DNA of 64,000 nucleotides from Dipteronia dyeriana (Eukaryota; Streptophyta; Magnoliopsida; Sapindales; Sapindaceae), in assembly GCA_032871835.1 (NCBI GenBank), contig CM065295.1:23694501-23758500 (forward strand), in the 5' to 3' direction. Under the pieces are notes generated by a model. That model was given only the letters and a program-made list of their open reading frames with translations. It searched no databases and was not told where the DNA came from. The position numbers and the translations under genes are program-made. Positions within the stretch are counted from its first letter, which is position 1. Every line of letters starts with the position of its first letter. Of the stretch, positions 10,790 to 20,998 are shown one piece after another.

Positions 10790-11395
10790 TAGGTCCAGTC
10801 AATGAGTTGTTGTGAACCGGTGTGTGTTAATCATGTGAAATTGTGCATTTGTTATGGTTTAATTGTTTATGAACTGGTGTGTTTAAGTGGTTGTGATCGG
10901 ATGTGTTTAATTATTGTGAACTGGAGTGTTTGATTGTGTATGACTGGTGTGTGTAGTTGGTTATTACTGATGTGTTTAATTGTTGTATAAATTGGTATGT
11001 TTAATTGGGTATGATTGATGTGTTTAGTTGGTTATTACTAGTGTGTTTAATTGTTGTGAATGAGTGTGTTTGATTGGGTATGACTGGTGTGTGTAGTTGG
11101 TTATTACTGATGTGTTTAGTTGGTTATTACTAGTGTGTTTAATTATTGTGAATGAGTGTGTTTGATTGAGTATGACTGGTGTGTGTAGTTGGTTATTACT
11201 GATGTGTTTAGTTGTTGTATGAATTGGTGTGTTTAATTGGGTATGACTGATGTGTTTAGTTGGTTATTACTAGTGTGTTTACTTGTTATGAATGAGTGTG
11301 TTTACTTGTTTTGAATGAGTGTGTTTAATTGGGTATGAACTGTTGTGTTTGATTTGGCATGAGTGCATGACTGGTTTGTTAAATTGGGCAAACGT
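10790..11395. repeat. Minisatellite of 22-23 bp G/T-rich units
   Basis: About 25 diverged units of the form GTGTGTTTAATTGTTGTGAA or GTGTGTTTGATTGGGTATGA fill this stretch. Blocks of four units (about 92 bp, for example starting at GACTGGTGTGTGTAGTTGG near 11081 and again near 11173) recur, so there is a higher-order period. The strand is strongly biased, with G and T on + and C and A on -. It sits directly upstream of the first recognisable Ulp1-like exon. Confidence 0.85.
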
Positions 11396-11438
11396 GGGTT
11401 TACTTAAGTGAAGCCACGTTTTTTATATTTTACAAAAG

Positions 11439-14400
11439 GAGAACATCGATTATGATCAGTTTCTGAAGGTCCAAAGGAATAAATGGACTCAAGAAGCATT
11501 AATAAACGTTGGGTGTCGGTTGAAGTACATAAGCATTATAGAGGACATACTACGTAAGGAGGGGAAGCATGCTGATTTTATGGTGAGTTGTTTCAAGCAA
11601 TTCCGTCAGTTCCCTACAAATTGGTTGTTCTCTGCTCAGATCGTACACAGCTTATTGCTGAGGGAAATTCAGATAGATGGTGCATCCGAGAACGAGTTGT
11701 GGTTTTCGGTTGGTGGGAAAAAGGCAAGATTTGGACAGAGAGAATTTTGTTTGGTGACCGGCCTACGGTTTGAGAAAATCTCTGAAATTATTAACACTCC
11801 TTATATGGCCAAAGAAAATGGCATCCACAAAAGATATTGGCCTGACAAAGAAGCCGAAGATTTGAAGTTGTCCACTGTTTATAATCGATTTGTAGCGGGC
11901 AACTTCTTGGAGGCCGATGATTCGTTGAAGATGGCACTGTTCTTGATAGCAAACAATGTATTGTTTGGTCAACCATTTGATAAAAAAGTCACCCCTTGGC
12001 TTTTTAATTTTGTTGATGATTTGGAGGCATTCAATGGTTTTGCATGGGGACACTATGTGTTCAAGATGACGCTGCATTACTTGAGGCATGGTTTTAGGTC
12101 AAGAAACTCAACGAAAGGGTTTGGCAAGGTCAGGTACCGGTTATACGGTTTCCTATGGGCTGTTGAGGTTAGTTCCTATAATTATTCTATTATTTATGTC
12201 TCTATACCTTTAAAAAGTTTAAATTAATTATATGTAACAAAATTAGGAACATATAAAGTAATATATATTAATCAACAAAAAAGGAGGCTGCTGTATGCAT
12301 TAGTATATATTAACTATTAAGGTTTCTTTTCAAGTATGGGCGATGGAGGTTGTGGACAACTTGATCGATGGGTTTGGCATGAGATTACAAGACACCCTAC
12401 CTAGGATGAGGCGTTGGACGATGTATAAGAGGCCACGAAATTTTGTGCAAACGATTTTAAATCTGGAAGCTAGTATTCGTAGTGAGAAGGTGGGTTAGTC
12501 GCATACACACTATTTATTTATTAAATTGGTTACAACATTTTAGACCACTTAATATCATCACATTATTACAGGCTGATGTAATGGAGGTTTTGGAGGCAAC
12601 AGATGATAAGGCGCAAGTAGATTATTGGGTTGGAGTTGACTACAATATGACGGAGGGTCCGCAATTTATACCTTTGGTGGAAATGGAAACGAAAGAAAAG
12701 CATGAGTTGTTGGACGAGGGGGATGATGGTAACGGTGGAGTTGTTGGTGATGGTGATGGTGATCATGGGGTTGCCACCAGTCAAAGGGCATTGAAGAGGA
12801 AGGCACAAAAGAAGAAGAAAAAGACATCGGTGAAGAAGAAGCAAAGAAAAGCAGTCCCAGTCACCAGGCTTGATCAGGATGAAGACTATACACCTGGATA
12901 TACACCTACCCCTCATGTAGACTATACATCGGGATATACACCTACCCTTCATGTAGACTATACACCGGGATATACACCTACCCCTCTCCCACCGCATCTC
13001 CATATGTCATCTTGACAAGAGCCTCGATCTAAGGTAAGTGGACTAGAATGATAGTCGTATAATTTAATTTTATCTTTTTATTATTTTTCCTAAGACACGT
13101 GCATATTTAAAATGTACACTTTAGGGAGATGATAGAATAACCAAATTGTTGGAGGTAGTGAGGGCACTTCTAGATGTGTTGGAAGTTGTGGTAAAACAGG
13201 AGGTGTCAAACATTTCAGGTGTGCTTAGAAGCCTGGTGCAGGAGATACAGTCTTCCCGAGGTGAAAGCAACTAGGAGGTATATTTATGCATATATGTTAT
13301 TTATGTATTATTCGTTTGGATATTTGTGAATACAATTGTTGGGTGTTGTAGGCACCGGTGACCGTTGTTAGAGATCCGAGCTTGGATAGGGAGGAGGTAC
13401 ATACAATTGTTAGAGATCAGGAGGTGGTGAATCCCGCAACGGAGAAGGTGGTGGGTAGCTCAGGGTTGGTAAATGGAGATATTAGGATGGGTTACAACTA
13501 CGCAGAGGAGGAGGATCGATCTATCCGAGTTAGGCTCCGCTTTGTGTATTGCAGGTCTCCATTTATTGACCCGACCCGGGCATCTGCAAAGAAACTACAG
13601 CAAGACAAAAGCAAAAATGATTAATTCAAGAAGAAAGCTAAAGCAGCAAGGTATGTAATTGTAAACCTATCAATTTAACACCTTACTTTTGCGATAAACA
13701 ATATTACAACGCTTTTTATGTTTACTTTGATTTAAGGCGAAACGTTAGAATGGAGGATTCCGTTGACAGGTCTTTTTTATGGAATTGAAAGATCCTACGA
13801 AGTGGTTATCCATTGACGTAAGTGTACATTTTTCTTGTTTCATAGTTTGTCTATGTATTCGTTATGTATAATTTTTTTTTATTTATTGTATACATTTTCT
13901 AGATTTTTATTCATTCATTGGTTTTTGTGAATCAGCGCGTGGACACATACATGAGTTACTTGGCAAAAAGGCGGGAATCGGACCCCGATAACTACAGACA
14001 TAGCTAAGTTCTACTTTTCTCTGAATTTTTTGTAAGTATAGAACATGCATGTGTAGTTGGCAAAAGTATGAGTGCAATTCACATCAACATACAACTTATC
14101 ATTAATGTTTGTTGCAGACAAAACTGAATTTGGCATGGAAAAAGATACTTGAGACTGACAACAAAGCTGAATCTTCTTTCGATGCACTCGTTTTTCAATG
14201 TCTGCAGGATTGGATTGAATATGGTTTTGGCAACAGACCGGGATGGGGACAGCCTTGGTGGTTGTATACACAAGTGAGTTATATGTGTAACTTTTTGGTT
14301 ATTCAAATGTTGTCTTATGTGGTTGTATCAAACACAACCCACACAGTTGCAGTTCTATTTTGTTTGTTTTATGAATGTTTATGTTGGTTGTGCTTGAATG

Positions 14401-14870
14401 CAGTTGTGTGTTCCCTGCTGTGTTGGGGAACCAGATGGTCATTGGATATTATGCAAGGTTGATTTGCTTGACCATCACATTACCATATTTGACCCAACCG
14501 GAGCAAAGACAAAATCAATTCAAGTCGAGCTTTTCAGGTAACTAATGCCCCTGAGGCGACTGCTGCCAAGTATCATGAACAAGTGTGGTTTCTTTTCAAA
14601 TAGGAGCAAAAAACCACGAGGAGCTATGTTCACTGTTTCGGTGTCTAGCAACTAAATGATCCCTCAGCATGTTGACAAATGTAGTTATGGAGTTTTTATT
14701 TGTAAGTATGCAGAGACTTCAATCTTTAAGAAGGGTATTTTTGTTGGAACGTTGATACATAACTAATGGAATACCTATTGTATCTCCATTGCCCGAGGAA
14801 GCGGAAGCCCTTTTGAAAGAAGCTATTCAGGAACAAATTGAACGCTTTCTACTTCAGGAACAATTATAAA
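11439..14870 (+). pseudogene. DUF1985/Ulp1-like C48 peptidase, multi-exon pseudogene in a MULE
   Basis: Exon 11439-12167 carries a DUF1985-type domain (FGQREFCLVTGLRF, YRLYGFLWAVE); GT at 12168 and AG at 12320-12321 join it in phase to 12322-12489 (VSFQVWAMEV), then 12572-13015 with an acidic, K-rich and Y-T-P repeat tail. Later exons lie near 13124-13270, 13352-13624, 13738-13815, 13937-14005, 14118-14273 and 14404-14545. The last part has the peptidase motifs: His (GHWIL, 14440-14442), Asp (IFDP, 14491-14493) and a G-V-F-I-C-K-Y-A-E block, where the catalytic Cys codon is TAT, Tyr (14686-14688). Family members remove or process SUMO-like proteins and are often carried by plant MULEs. Stops (13015, 13273, 13624 and after 14536) and the Cys change make it inactive. 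Exon limits after 13015 are approximate. Confidence 0.75.
12884..12991 (+). repeat. Three 36-bp coding repeats in the Ulp1-like pseudogene
   Basis: Units start at GAC 12884, 12920 and 12956 and each encodes D-Y-T-x-G-Y-T-P-T-x plus two residues. The repeat is in frame, proline/tyrosine-rich and follows a lysine-rich stretch, so it would form a disordered linker between the DUF1985 and peptidase parts. Confidence 0.9.
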
Positions 14871-15038
14871 TCAAAAATATGGAAGTGGGGACAGAAAAAA
14901 ATGAGCGACTTTCGAAAAGATATGGCATTCCAGATATATAACAATGGTGTACCATACAAGTCTCCTATAGATTTGTAGACGAATTTACAGGTTCAAATAA
15001 CCCACTGCATTTTTTCATCGTATGTTATTTAGTTTGTT

Positions 15039-15136
15039 GATTATAATTGTTTCATTGTTTGTTTGTTTTGTTTAGTGTACACGGGTGGATTATGATTGTT
15101 TCATTGTTTGTTTGTTTTGTTTAGTGTATGCAGGTG
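15039..15136. repeat. Tandem duplication of 49 bp
   Basis: GATTATAATTGTTTCATTG begins a 49-bp unit at 15039 that recurs from 15088 with four changes, each ending GTGGATTATG. The duplication spans the T-rich intron-like end, so it duplicates a potential splice acceptor (TTTAG) before the following open frame. Confidence 0.85.
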
Positions 15137-15322
15137 GATTATGGAAGGTAAGAGTTTTTGTTTACAATTGGGATGGACAACAAAGGGTAAAAAAGGCTGA
15201 TGGACACCGAATGGAGTACCAGTCGAATTATTTAGTTTGGCTATTACAGTACATGAATGTTAATAATGTCTTTAAATTTGTATATGGATGTTATGGAGTC
15301 CTACCGAAATACTCTGATGTGT
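15130..15322 (+). pseudogene. Possible N-terminus of a MURA-like MULE transposase, truncated
   Basis: The open frame reads G-G-L-W-K-V-R-V-F-V-Y-N-W-D-G, then FKFVYGCYGVLPKYSDVYF. Hydrophobic strand, W-x-x-x-D-G turn and a later Y-x-x-x-P-x-x-x-D-V pattern resemble the N-terminal domain of plant MURA transposases. It lies just downstream of a Ulp1-like pseudogene, as in Kaonashi-type MULEs, which supports the reading. The frame is broken off at 15322/15323, where sequence becomes the 3' tail of Copia element B. No DDE catalytic region remains. An unrelated open frame is possible. Confidence 0.4.
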
Positions 15323-15884
15323 ATTTTAGTCTCACTAGTTTTTTCACACAATGTTTTGCATTCAACAATTGCCATCAGTAAATCATGCTTTATTATTTTT
15401 CATTAGCATGTCATTATAAGAATAATCATGTCATGGAGATAACTATAGGCCATTCAACACGTACTTTCTATGTAGATCTTCTAGTCCAAAAATACATGTT
15501 CGAACATAAATATGACATGGATTGTAATTAAAGCATAGTTCACACTTATTGAAGAAAATATAATCGAATATGATATAAGTGCAACCAAGCTGCTCAAGCA
15601 ATTAATAAAGGAGAATAAACATTTCCAAATTTTCGAATGCAATAAGTATACAATAGCTCTCTTTACTTGAGTTCCCCTTATAAGGTCAATATAAAAACTC
15701 ATCACTCCATGAGACAAATCCCAATAGATCTACTAAGAGTTTTGAATCGAGTAGCATCTAAGGGTTTTGTAAATAGATACGCTAGTTGATCATTAGTACC
15801 TACATGCTCAAGTACTATGCATTTATTCTCAACTAGTTCTCTAATGAAATGATGATGGATGTCAATATGCTTAGTTCTAGAATG
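15323..15884 (-). other. 3' non-coding tail of Copia B
   Basis: Region after the RNase H stop, matching element A from about 34021 to 34384 and C from 59046 to 59420 in reverse orientation. No coding potential is conserved among the three copies. It ends abruptly at the deletion junction. Confidence 0.8.
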
Positions 15885-17137
15885 TTAAACCGGATTCTTG
15901 GAAATATTAATTGCACTCATGTTATCATAAAAGAGAGTAAGAGTACCTTGATTGAATCCATAGTCGACTAGCATTTTCTTCATCCAAAGGAGTTGTGTGC
16001 ATCCACTCCCAACAGCTATGTATTCGTCCTCAGCCGTGGATAAAGAAATTGAATTTTGATTCTTGCAAAACCAAGAGACAAGGTTGTTCCTAAGGAAAAA
16101 GCAACTGCCCGATGTACTTTTCCTTTCATCACAATTTCCTGCCCCATCTGTATCACTAAAGCCTACAAAACTAGCATTAGTGTCAAAAGAGTACCAAATC
16201 CCATAGTTAGATGTCCCATTCATATAGCGAATGATTCTCTTAACGGAAAAGAGATGAGACTCCTTAGGATCCAATTGGTACCTAGCACACACACCCACAC
16301 TAAAAAAGATATCGGGCCTACTTACGGTCAAATAGAGCAAGCTACCAATCATGCCACGATACAAAGTTTGGTCCACACTTTTACCGCTAGCATCCTTGCT
16401 TAGCTTCAAAGTGGTACTCATGGGTGTATCACAATGTTTGGCATTTTCAATGCCAAATTTCTTTACTAGGTTTTTGGCATATTTAGCTTGAGATATGAAA
16501 ATTACATTATCCATTTGCATAATTTGTAAACCTAGAAAGTAACTTAGCTCACCAACAAGGCTCATTTCAAACTCATGAGACATGACATCAATAAATTGTT
16601 GGACTTTGGTGTTATTTGTGGAGCCAAAAACTATATCATCAACATATATTTGAGCTATAAAGATCTCATCTTTGTCTTTCTTGATGAATAGAGTATTGTC
16701 AACACTACCCCTAGTGTAGCCATTGTCTATAAGAAATTGAGTGAGGCGCTCATACCAAGCCCTTGGTGCTTGTTTCAACCCATATAAAGCCTTCTTGAGA
16801 TGATAGACATGATTGGGGTGGTGAGGATCCACAAACCCTTTGGGTTGCTCTACAAACACTTCCTCTTGCAAGAAAACATTGAGGAAGGCACTCTTAACAT
16901 CCATTTGATGCAATTTGAACTTATGCAAATAAGAGATGGATAAAAGAAGCCTAATAGACTCAATCTTACGGGAGCAAATGTCTCCTCAAAGTCAATACCC
17001 TCAATTTGAGAGTACCCTTGTGCTACAAGCCTAGCCTTGTTTCGCACAATGTTACCATCCTCATCGGATTTACTCCTATATACCCACTTGGTGCCTATCA
17101 CATTGGTGTTATTGAGCCTAGGAACTAGAGTCCACAC
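15885..17137 (-). pseudogene. Copia B reverse transcriptase and RNase H
   Basis: The minus strand from 17137 reads [20 protein letters not shown] and later [10 protein letters not shown] (motif A), [13 protein letters not shown], and an intact catalytic YVDD at 16635-16646. The TRP-rich RNase H part follows, with LVSWF and STAEDEYIA; its first acidic block reads GFSDTDGAG where A has FSDADWAG, so a key Trp and neighbours are altered. A frameshift near 16930 separates the RT fingers from the palm. RT and RNase H together make double-stranded cDNA in the particle. Stops on both sides separate it from integrase. Confidence 0.9.
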
Positions 17138-17149
17138 CTAATTCCTTTC

Positions 17150-18590
17150 GAATTAGTTAAGCTCTTTTTGCATGGCAACAACCCAAAATTCATCCTTTAA
17201 GGCTTCATCAACCTTCTTGGGTTCTATTTGAGAAGTGTAGCAAGTGTAGCTAATTATATTAGCCATTTGACACCTAGTCTTAACACCCTCATTAATCTCT
17301 CCAATGATGTCATCTTTATCATGGAGTTTCCTAACCCATGAAGCAGGTTTTTTTGAGTTCAAGAGAGGAATTTTATCAATGGGTTGTGTGATATCATCAT
17401 CATCAAGATTAGTCTTTTCAACATTAGGAGTATCCACAAACTTTTTCAATGGAGAGTCATCAACTAGATCTACCTCCTCCTCATGGTCATTAGTTTTGAG
17501 CCTAGCATCATCAATGACAACATTAGATGATTTCATGACGGTTCTAGTTTTTAAATTGAAAACTCTATAGGCTCTACTATTCAAGGCATAGCCAATGAAG
17601 ATACCTTCATCACTCTTATCATCAAATTTGCCAAGTTGATCACAATCATTCAAAATGTAGCATTTGCTTCCAAAAGTGTGGAAATAGCTAACATTTGGCT
17701 TTCTACCTTTTCGTAACTCAAAGAAGGTTTGCCTAGTGTGGGGCCTTAGAAAGACTCTATTTCCTATGTAGCACGTCGTATTGACGGCTACGGCCCATAG
17801 GTTCCTAGGGACATTGTTGCTAAGCAACATCACATGGGCCATCTCTTCAAGGACCCTATTTTTCCTCTCAATAACTCCATTTTGTTAAGGTGTCCTAGGA
17901 GCTGAAAACTCATAAGAAATGCCTAGATTATTGCAGTAGTTTTCAAAGTGTGCATTCTCAAACTTCTTCTCATGGTCACTCCTAATCTGTTTAATGCTTT
18001 TAATCTTAGAGTTCATTTCATTTTGAATTTTGATACAAAGCATCTTAAACTTGACAAAGGTTTATGATTTTTCTCTAAGAAAATAAGTCCAAGTGTACCT
18101 AAAAAAGTCATCTACACACACAAAAATGTATCTATTTCCACCTAAACTCTCAGTTTGCATGGGACCCATAAGATCCATGTGGAGAAGCTCTAGAGGTTCC
18201 TTGGTGGATAAATACTTGCTCTTTTGTGCATACTTTTGGTTTGCTTCTTTTGTTGGCAAGGTCCACAAACACCATTTGTTTTTTCCCAAGCTTGGGAAGA
18301 CCTGGCATAACATTAAACTTATCTAAGATTCGTAAATCCTGATAGTTCATGTGACCAAGTCTTTCGTGCCACTACTCAATTTGTTCATCCTTAGACACAT
18401 TGCAAGAGACACCTTTAGCTTCAAGACAATAGCAATTGTCGCTAGATCTCATACCTTTTAACAATGTTTGTCCATTTGGCAATAGGATAGAGCAATCATT
18501 TTTCCTAATCAAGATGGACACTCCTCCATCACTAAAATGTGAAATGCTTATCAAATTTTCTTTTAGGCCATCAACATACAAAGCATTGAC
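17150..18590 (-). pseudogene. Copia B pre-integrase region and integrase
   Basis: From 18581 leftwards: the GAG pre-integrase segment (LKENLISISHFSDGG), LHMDLMGPMQTESLGG with the first catalytic Asp, VDDFFRYTW with the second, and after a frame break the C-terminal part through WAVAVNTTCYIGNRVFLRPHT and GKFDDKSDEGIFIGYA (17153-17842). The integrase inserts cDNA into the host chromosome. At least three breaks occur: a stop in the His-Cys zinc region near 18372, a frameshift near 18150-18310, and a stop near 17884. Confidence 0.85.
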
Positions 18591-18599
18591 AAGAAGGGT

Positions 18600-19066
18600 G
18601 ATCCGGGAATGGAAATAGTTCCCTTTCCTTTAACTTTCTTTTTGGATCCATCACCAAAGGTGACATTTCCTCCCTCATTCATCACAAGGGTCTCAAAGAA
18701 ACTCTAATCTCCAGTCATGTGCCTAGAGAACCCACTATCCAAATACCAAAAATTAGAAAAATGAGCTTTCAAGGTAATTTGTGCAACATGGTAAAAGTGT
18801 TCATCTCTTCTAATCCACCTAGGTGAAATATTTTCCTTCCTAGTGGTCAATGGTACATGGGCTCTAATTGTCCTAGGATCATTCAAAGGTGTTCCATTTT
18901 TCCTAGTGACATGCATCACGGCTTTAGACTTTTTCTTCTCTATCATGCTTTCAATTCTACGTAATTTAATATATCTAAAGCAATTTGGTCTAATATGACC
19001 ATCAATACCACAAAAATGACATGTAGGAATAAAGTTAGGAATCATACCATAACCTTGAGGATGCAT
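18600..19066 (-). pseudogene. Copia B second zinc knuckle and protease
   Basis: From 19066: MHPQGYGMIPNF, the knuckle CHFCGIDGHIRPNCF (complete CX2CX4HX4C), a basic linker, then WYLDSGFSRHMTGD, the aspartic protease active site (D-S-G) of Copia polyproteins. A stop follows the active site near 18704, so the protease is cut. In A the same site reads DSGCSRHMTGN. Confidence 0.85.
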
Positions 19067-19129
19067 TGAAGCATTCCCATGTCTTTGTGGTTGTCTTGAT
19101 TGTTGTTGAGGAACTTTCCTTCTTTGTTG

Positions 19130-20872
19130 TTAAGCAGGACTTGATTGCTTCCTTGGTTGAGCTTCCATAATAGGTATCTTCCCTTTATGAGCTTTAGGTT
19201 GAGGGAAGTTAACTTGAGGAGTCCTTGTAGGATAAGCTTGAGGTAGACTTCTTGGTGCCACCTTTACTTGAGCACTACTTGAACATTCTCCTAGGTCTAG
19301 TTTCTTCATAGGTGATTGATGAGAAGAGAACCCATTGAGATTCATGCTTCTCACAAAAATGGTCTTGCTTATAGTGGATGGCATTTTGTCACCTTCAAAC
19401 CCAAGCTCCTTCTTGTCACTCAGCCTCTTTCCAACATCTAACATGTGTTCAAGTTTTTAGTGCTAGAATTCATATTGGCCATAAACTCTCTAGCATCTTC
19501 AAGCTCCTTCTTCAACCCTTATTCACTCCTTTTAGATAAGTCTAACTCCTTTCTTAGCTTATCTTCACTATTCATGGTTCTCACCAACTCTTCATTTAGT
19601 TGATCCACTTGAGTTGAGAGCTCTAGGTTTTCTTCTTTTAATCTCTAAATTTCATTATTGTTCTTTAACCTTGAACTCTCAAACCTAGCCATATATTCAT
19701 TGAGATCCATCCTATCCCTATTTCCATTTGTGGATTGTGATGAAGATCCATCATCACTTGAGTAGTTTTCCTATTGACTCTCATTTTCTTCTTCACTAGT
19801 ATCTTTGCTCCTATGAGAGGAAGTAAAGGCAATGAAGTTAGCACGAGTTCTTCATCATCCAAAGACTCATCTCCTTCATTAGAGTTATCACTTTCACTCT
19901 ATATGGCGACCATCACTTTTCCCTTTTTCTTGACTTTGTGATTCGTACATTCATGGGCAAAGTGACTTATCCCACCACATTCATAGCATTAGACTCCTTT
20001 ATTTTCGGTCTTTTCTTACCTAGGCTCTACCTTTTTGAAGGGAGCCTTTTTCTTCAAGTCTTGACCCTTGGATCCGAAACCTTTCCTCTCGGACTTGTAG
20101 AATTTCTTGAACTTCCTCATTAGTACAGCCATTTTCTCATCTGAGCCATCACTTTCCTCCTTCTCAACTTTGGAGGCTTTCAAAGCAATATCCTTTTGCT
20201 TTTTCGATGGTGTGGGATTAGGACATTTCCTAGATTCATAAGCTAGAAGCCTCTCAATCACCTCACTTGGCTTCATGCCTTTATAAGCACTATTCTCTTC
20301 TAAAGCAATTACTTTAGACTCAAATCTATCGAGTAGAGATCTCATAATCTTCTGCTTGATCTTCCTATCCGAATAAGGATCACCAAGTTGATGACTTTGG
20401 TTCACAATGTCCATCAACCTCATTTCAAAGTCATTAAAGCACTCGTTCTCATCCATCTTGAACAATTCAAATTGCGTTTGGAGAACTTGAAGCTTCGATT
20501 CCTTAACCACATCGGTTCCCTTATGTGCAACTTCTAAGATATCCCATGCCTTTTTAGCTATCCTAGTGTTTTGAACCAACTTGTACTGATTCTCATCCAT
20601 TGCACATAGGATGGCATGCATTGCCTTCATATTCCACTTTGATGCCTCAAACTCTTGTGTGTTCCACTGTGTCTTTAGCTTGAGTACATCATCTCCTCTA
20701 TCCGTATGAGTCATCATGGGTAGAGTGTAGCCATCTTCAACCGCCATCCATGCCCTATCATGAATTGGTAAATATACGACTCCATCTTGCCTTTCCAAGA
20801 GGCATAATTCAGCCCGGTGAGAAGTGGAGGTCTAGTGCTAGAAGCTCCCTCTTTGCCACCATTTCCACTCAT
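19130..20872 (-). pseudogene. Copia B gag with first zinc knuckle and coiled coil
   Basis: Starts at ATG 20872 (M-S-G-N-G-G). It covers LLTGLNYASWKGKMESYI, the UBN2-type core (AKKAWDILEVAHKGTD, LVNQSHQLGDPY-like), a lysine-rich stretch, knuckle CYECGGISHFAHEC (about 19930-19990), an acidic region and a heptad-rich stretch (19450-19680) that would form a coiled coil. Ends with a basic, glutamine-rich tail. Gag builds the particle and binds RNA. Frameshifts near 20800 and several stops between 19440 and 20015 break it. The long distance between the two zinc knuckles is shared with A. Confidence 0.85.
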
Positions 20873-20984
20873 TGTGTTTATGAATAAATGATATGAATGC
20901 AAGTGTATGAATGATTAACACAAACACACAAAATGCAACACACACCAAAATGAGTAAGGATCACCTATGTATGTCTAGGAACCT

Positions 20985-20996
20985 GCTCCAATACCA
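20985..20996 (-). promoter_or_regulatory. Primer binding site of Copia B
   Basis: The minus strand reads TGGTATTGGAGC, two changes from the initiator tRNA-Met complement TGGTATCAGAGC. It is two bases from the LTR end (TTTCA, AT, then PBS). Confidence 0.85.
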
Positions 20997-20998
20997 AT

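Noticed and set aside
10790..11395. CRISPR-like repeat array
   Set aside because: Units are contiguous without unique spacers and strongly diverged; this is an ordinary eukaryotic minisatellite.
16056..16403. 115-codon + strand frame opposite the RT/RNase H of Copia B
   Set aside because: Antisense shadow; the same shadow appears opposite Copia C (58383-58772).
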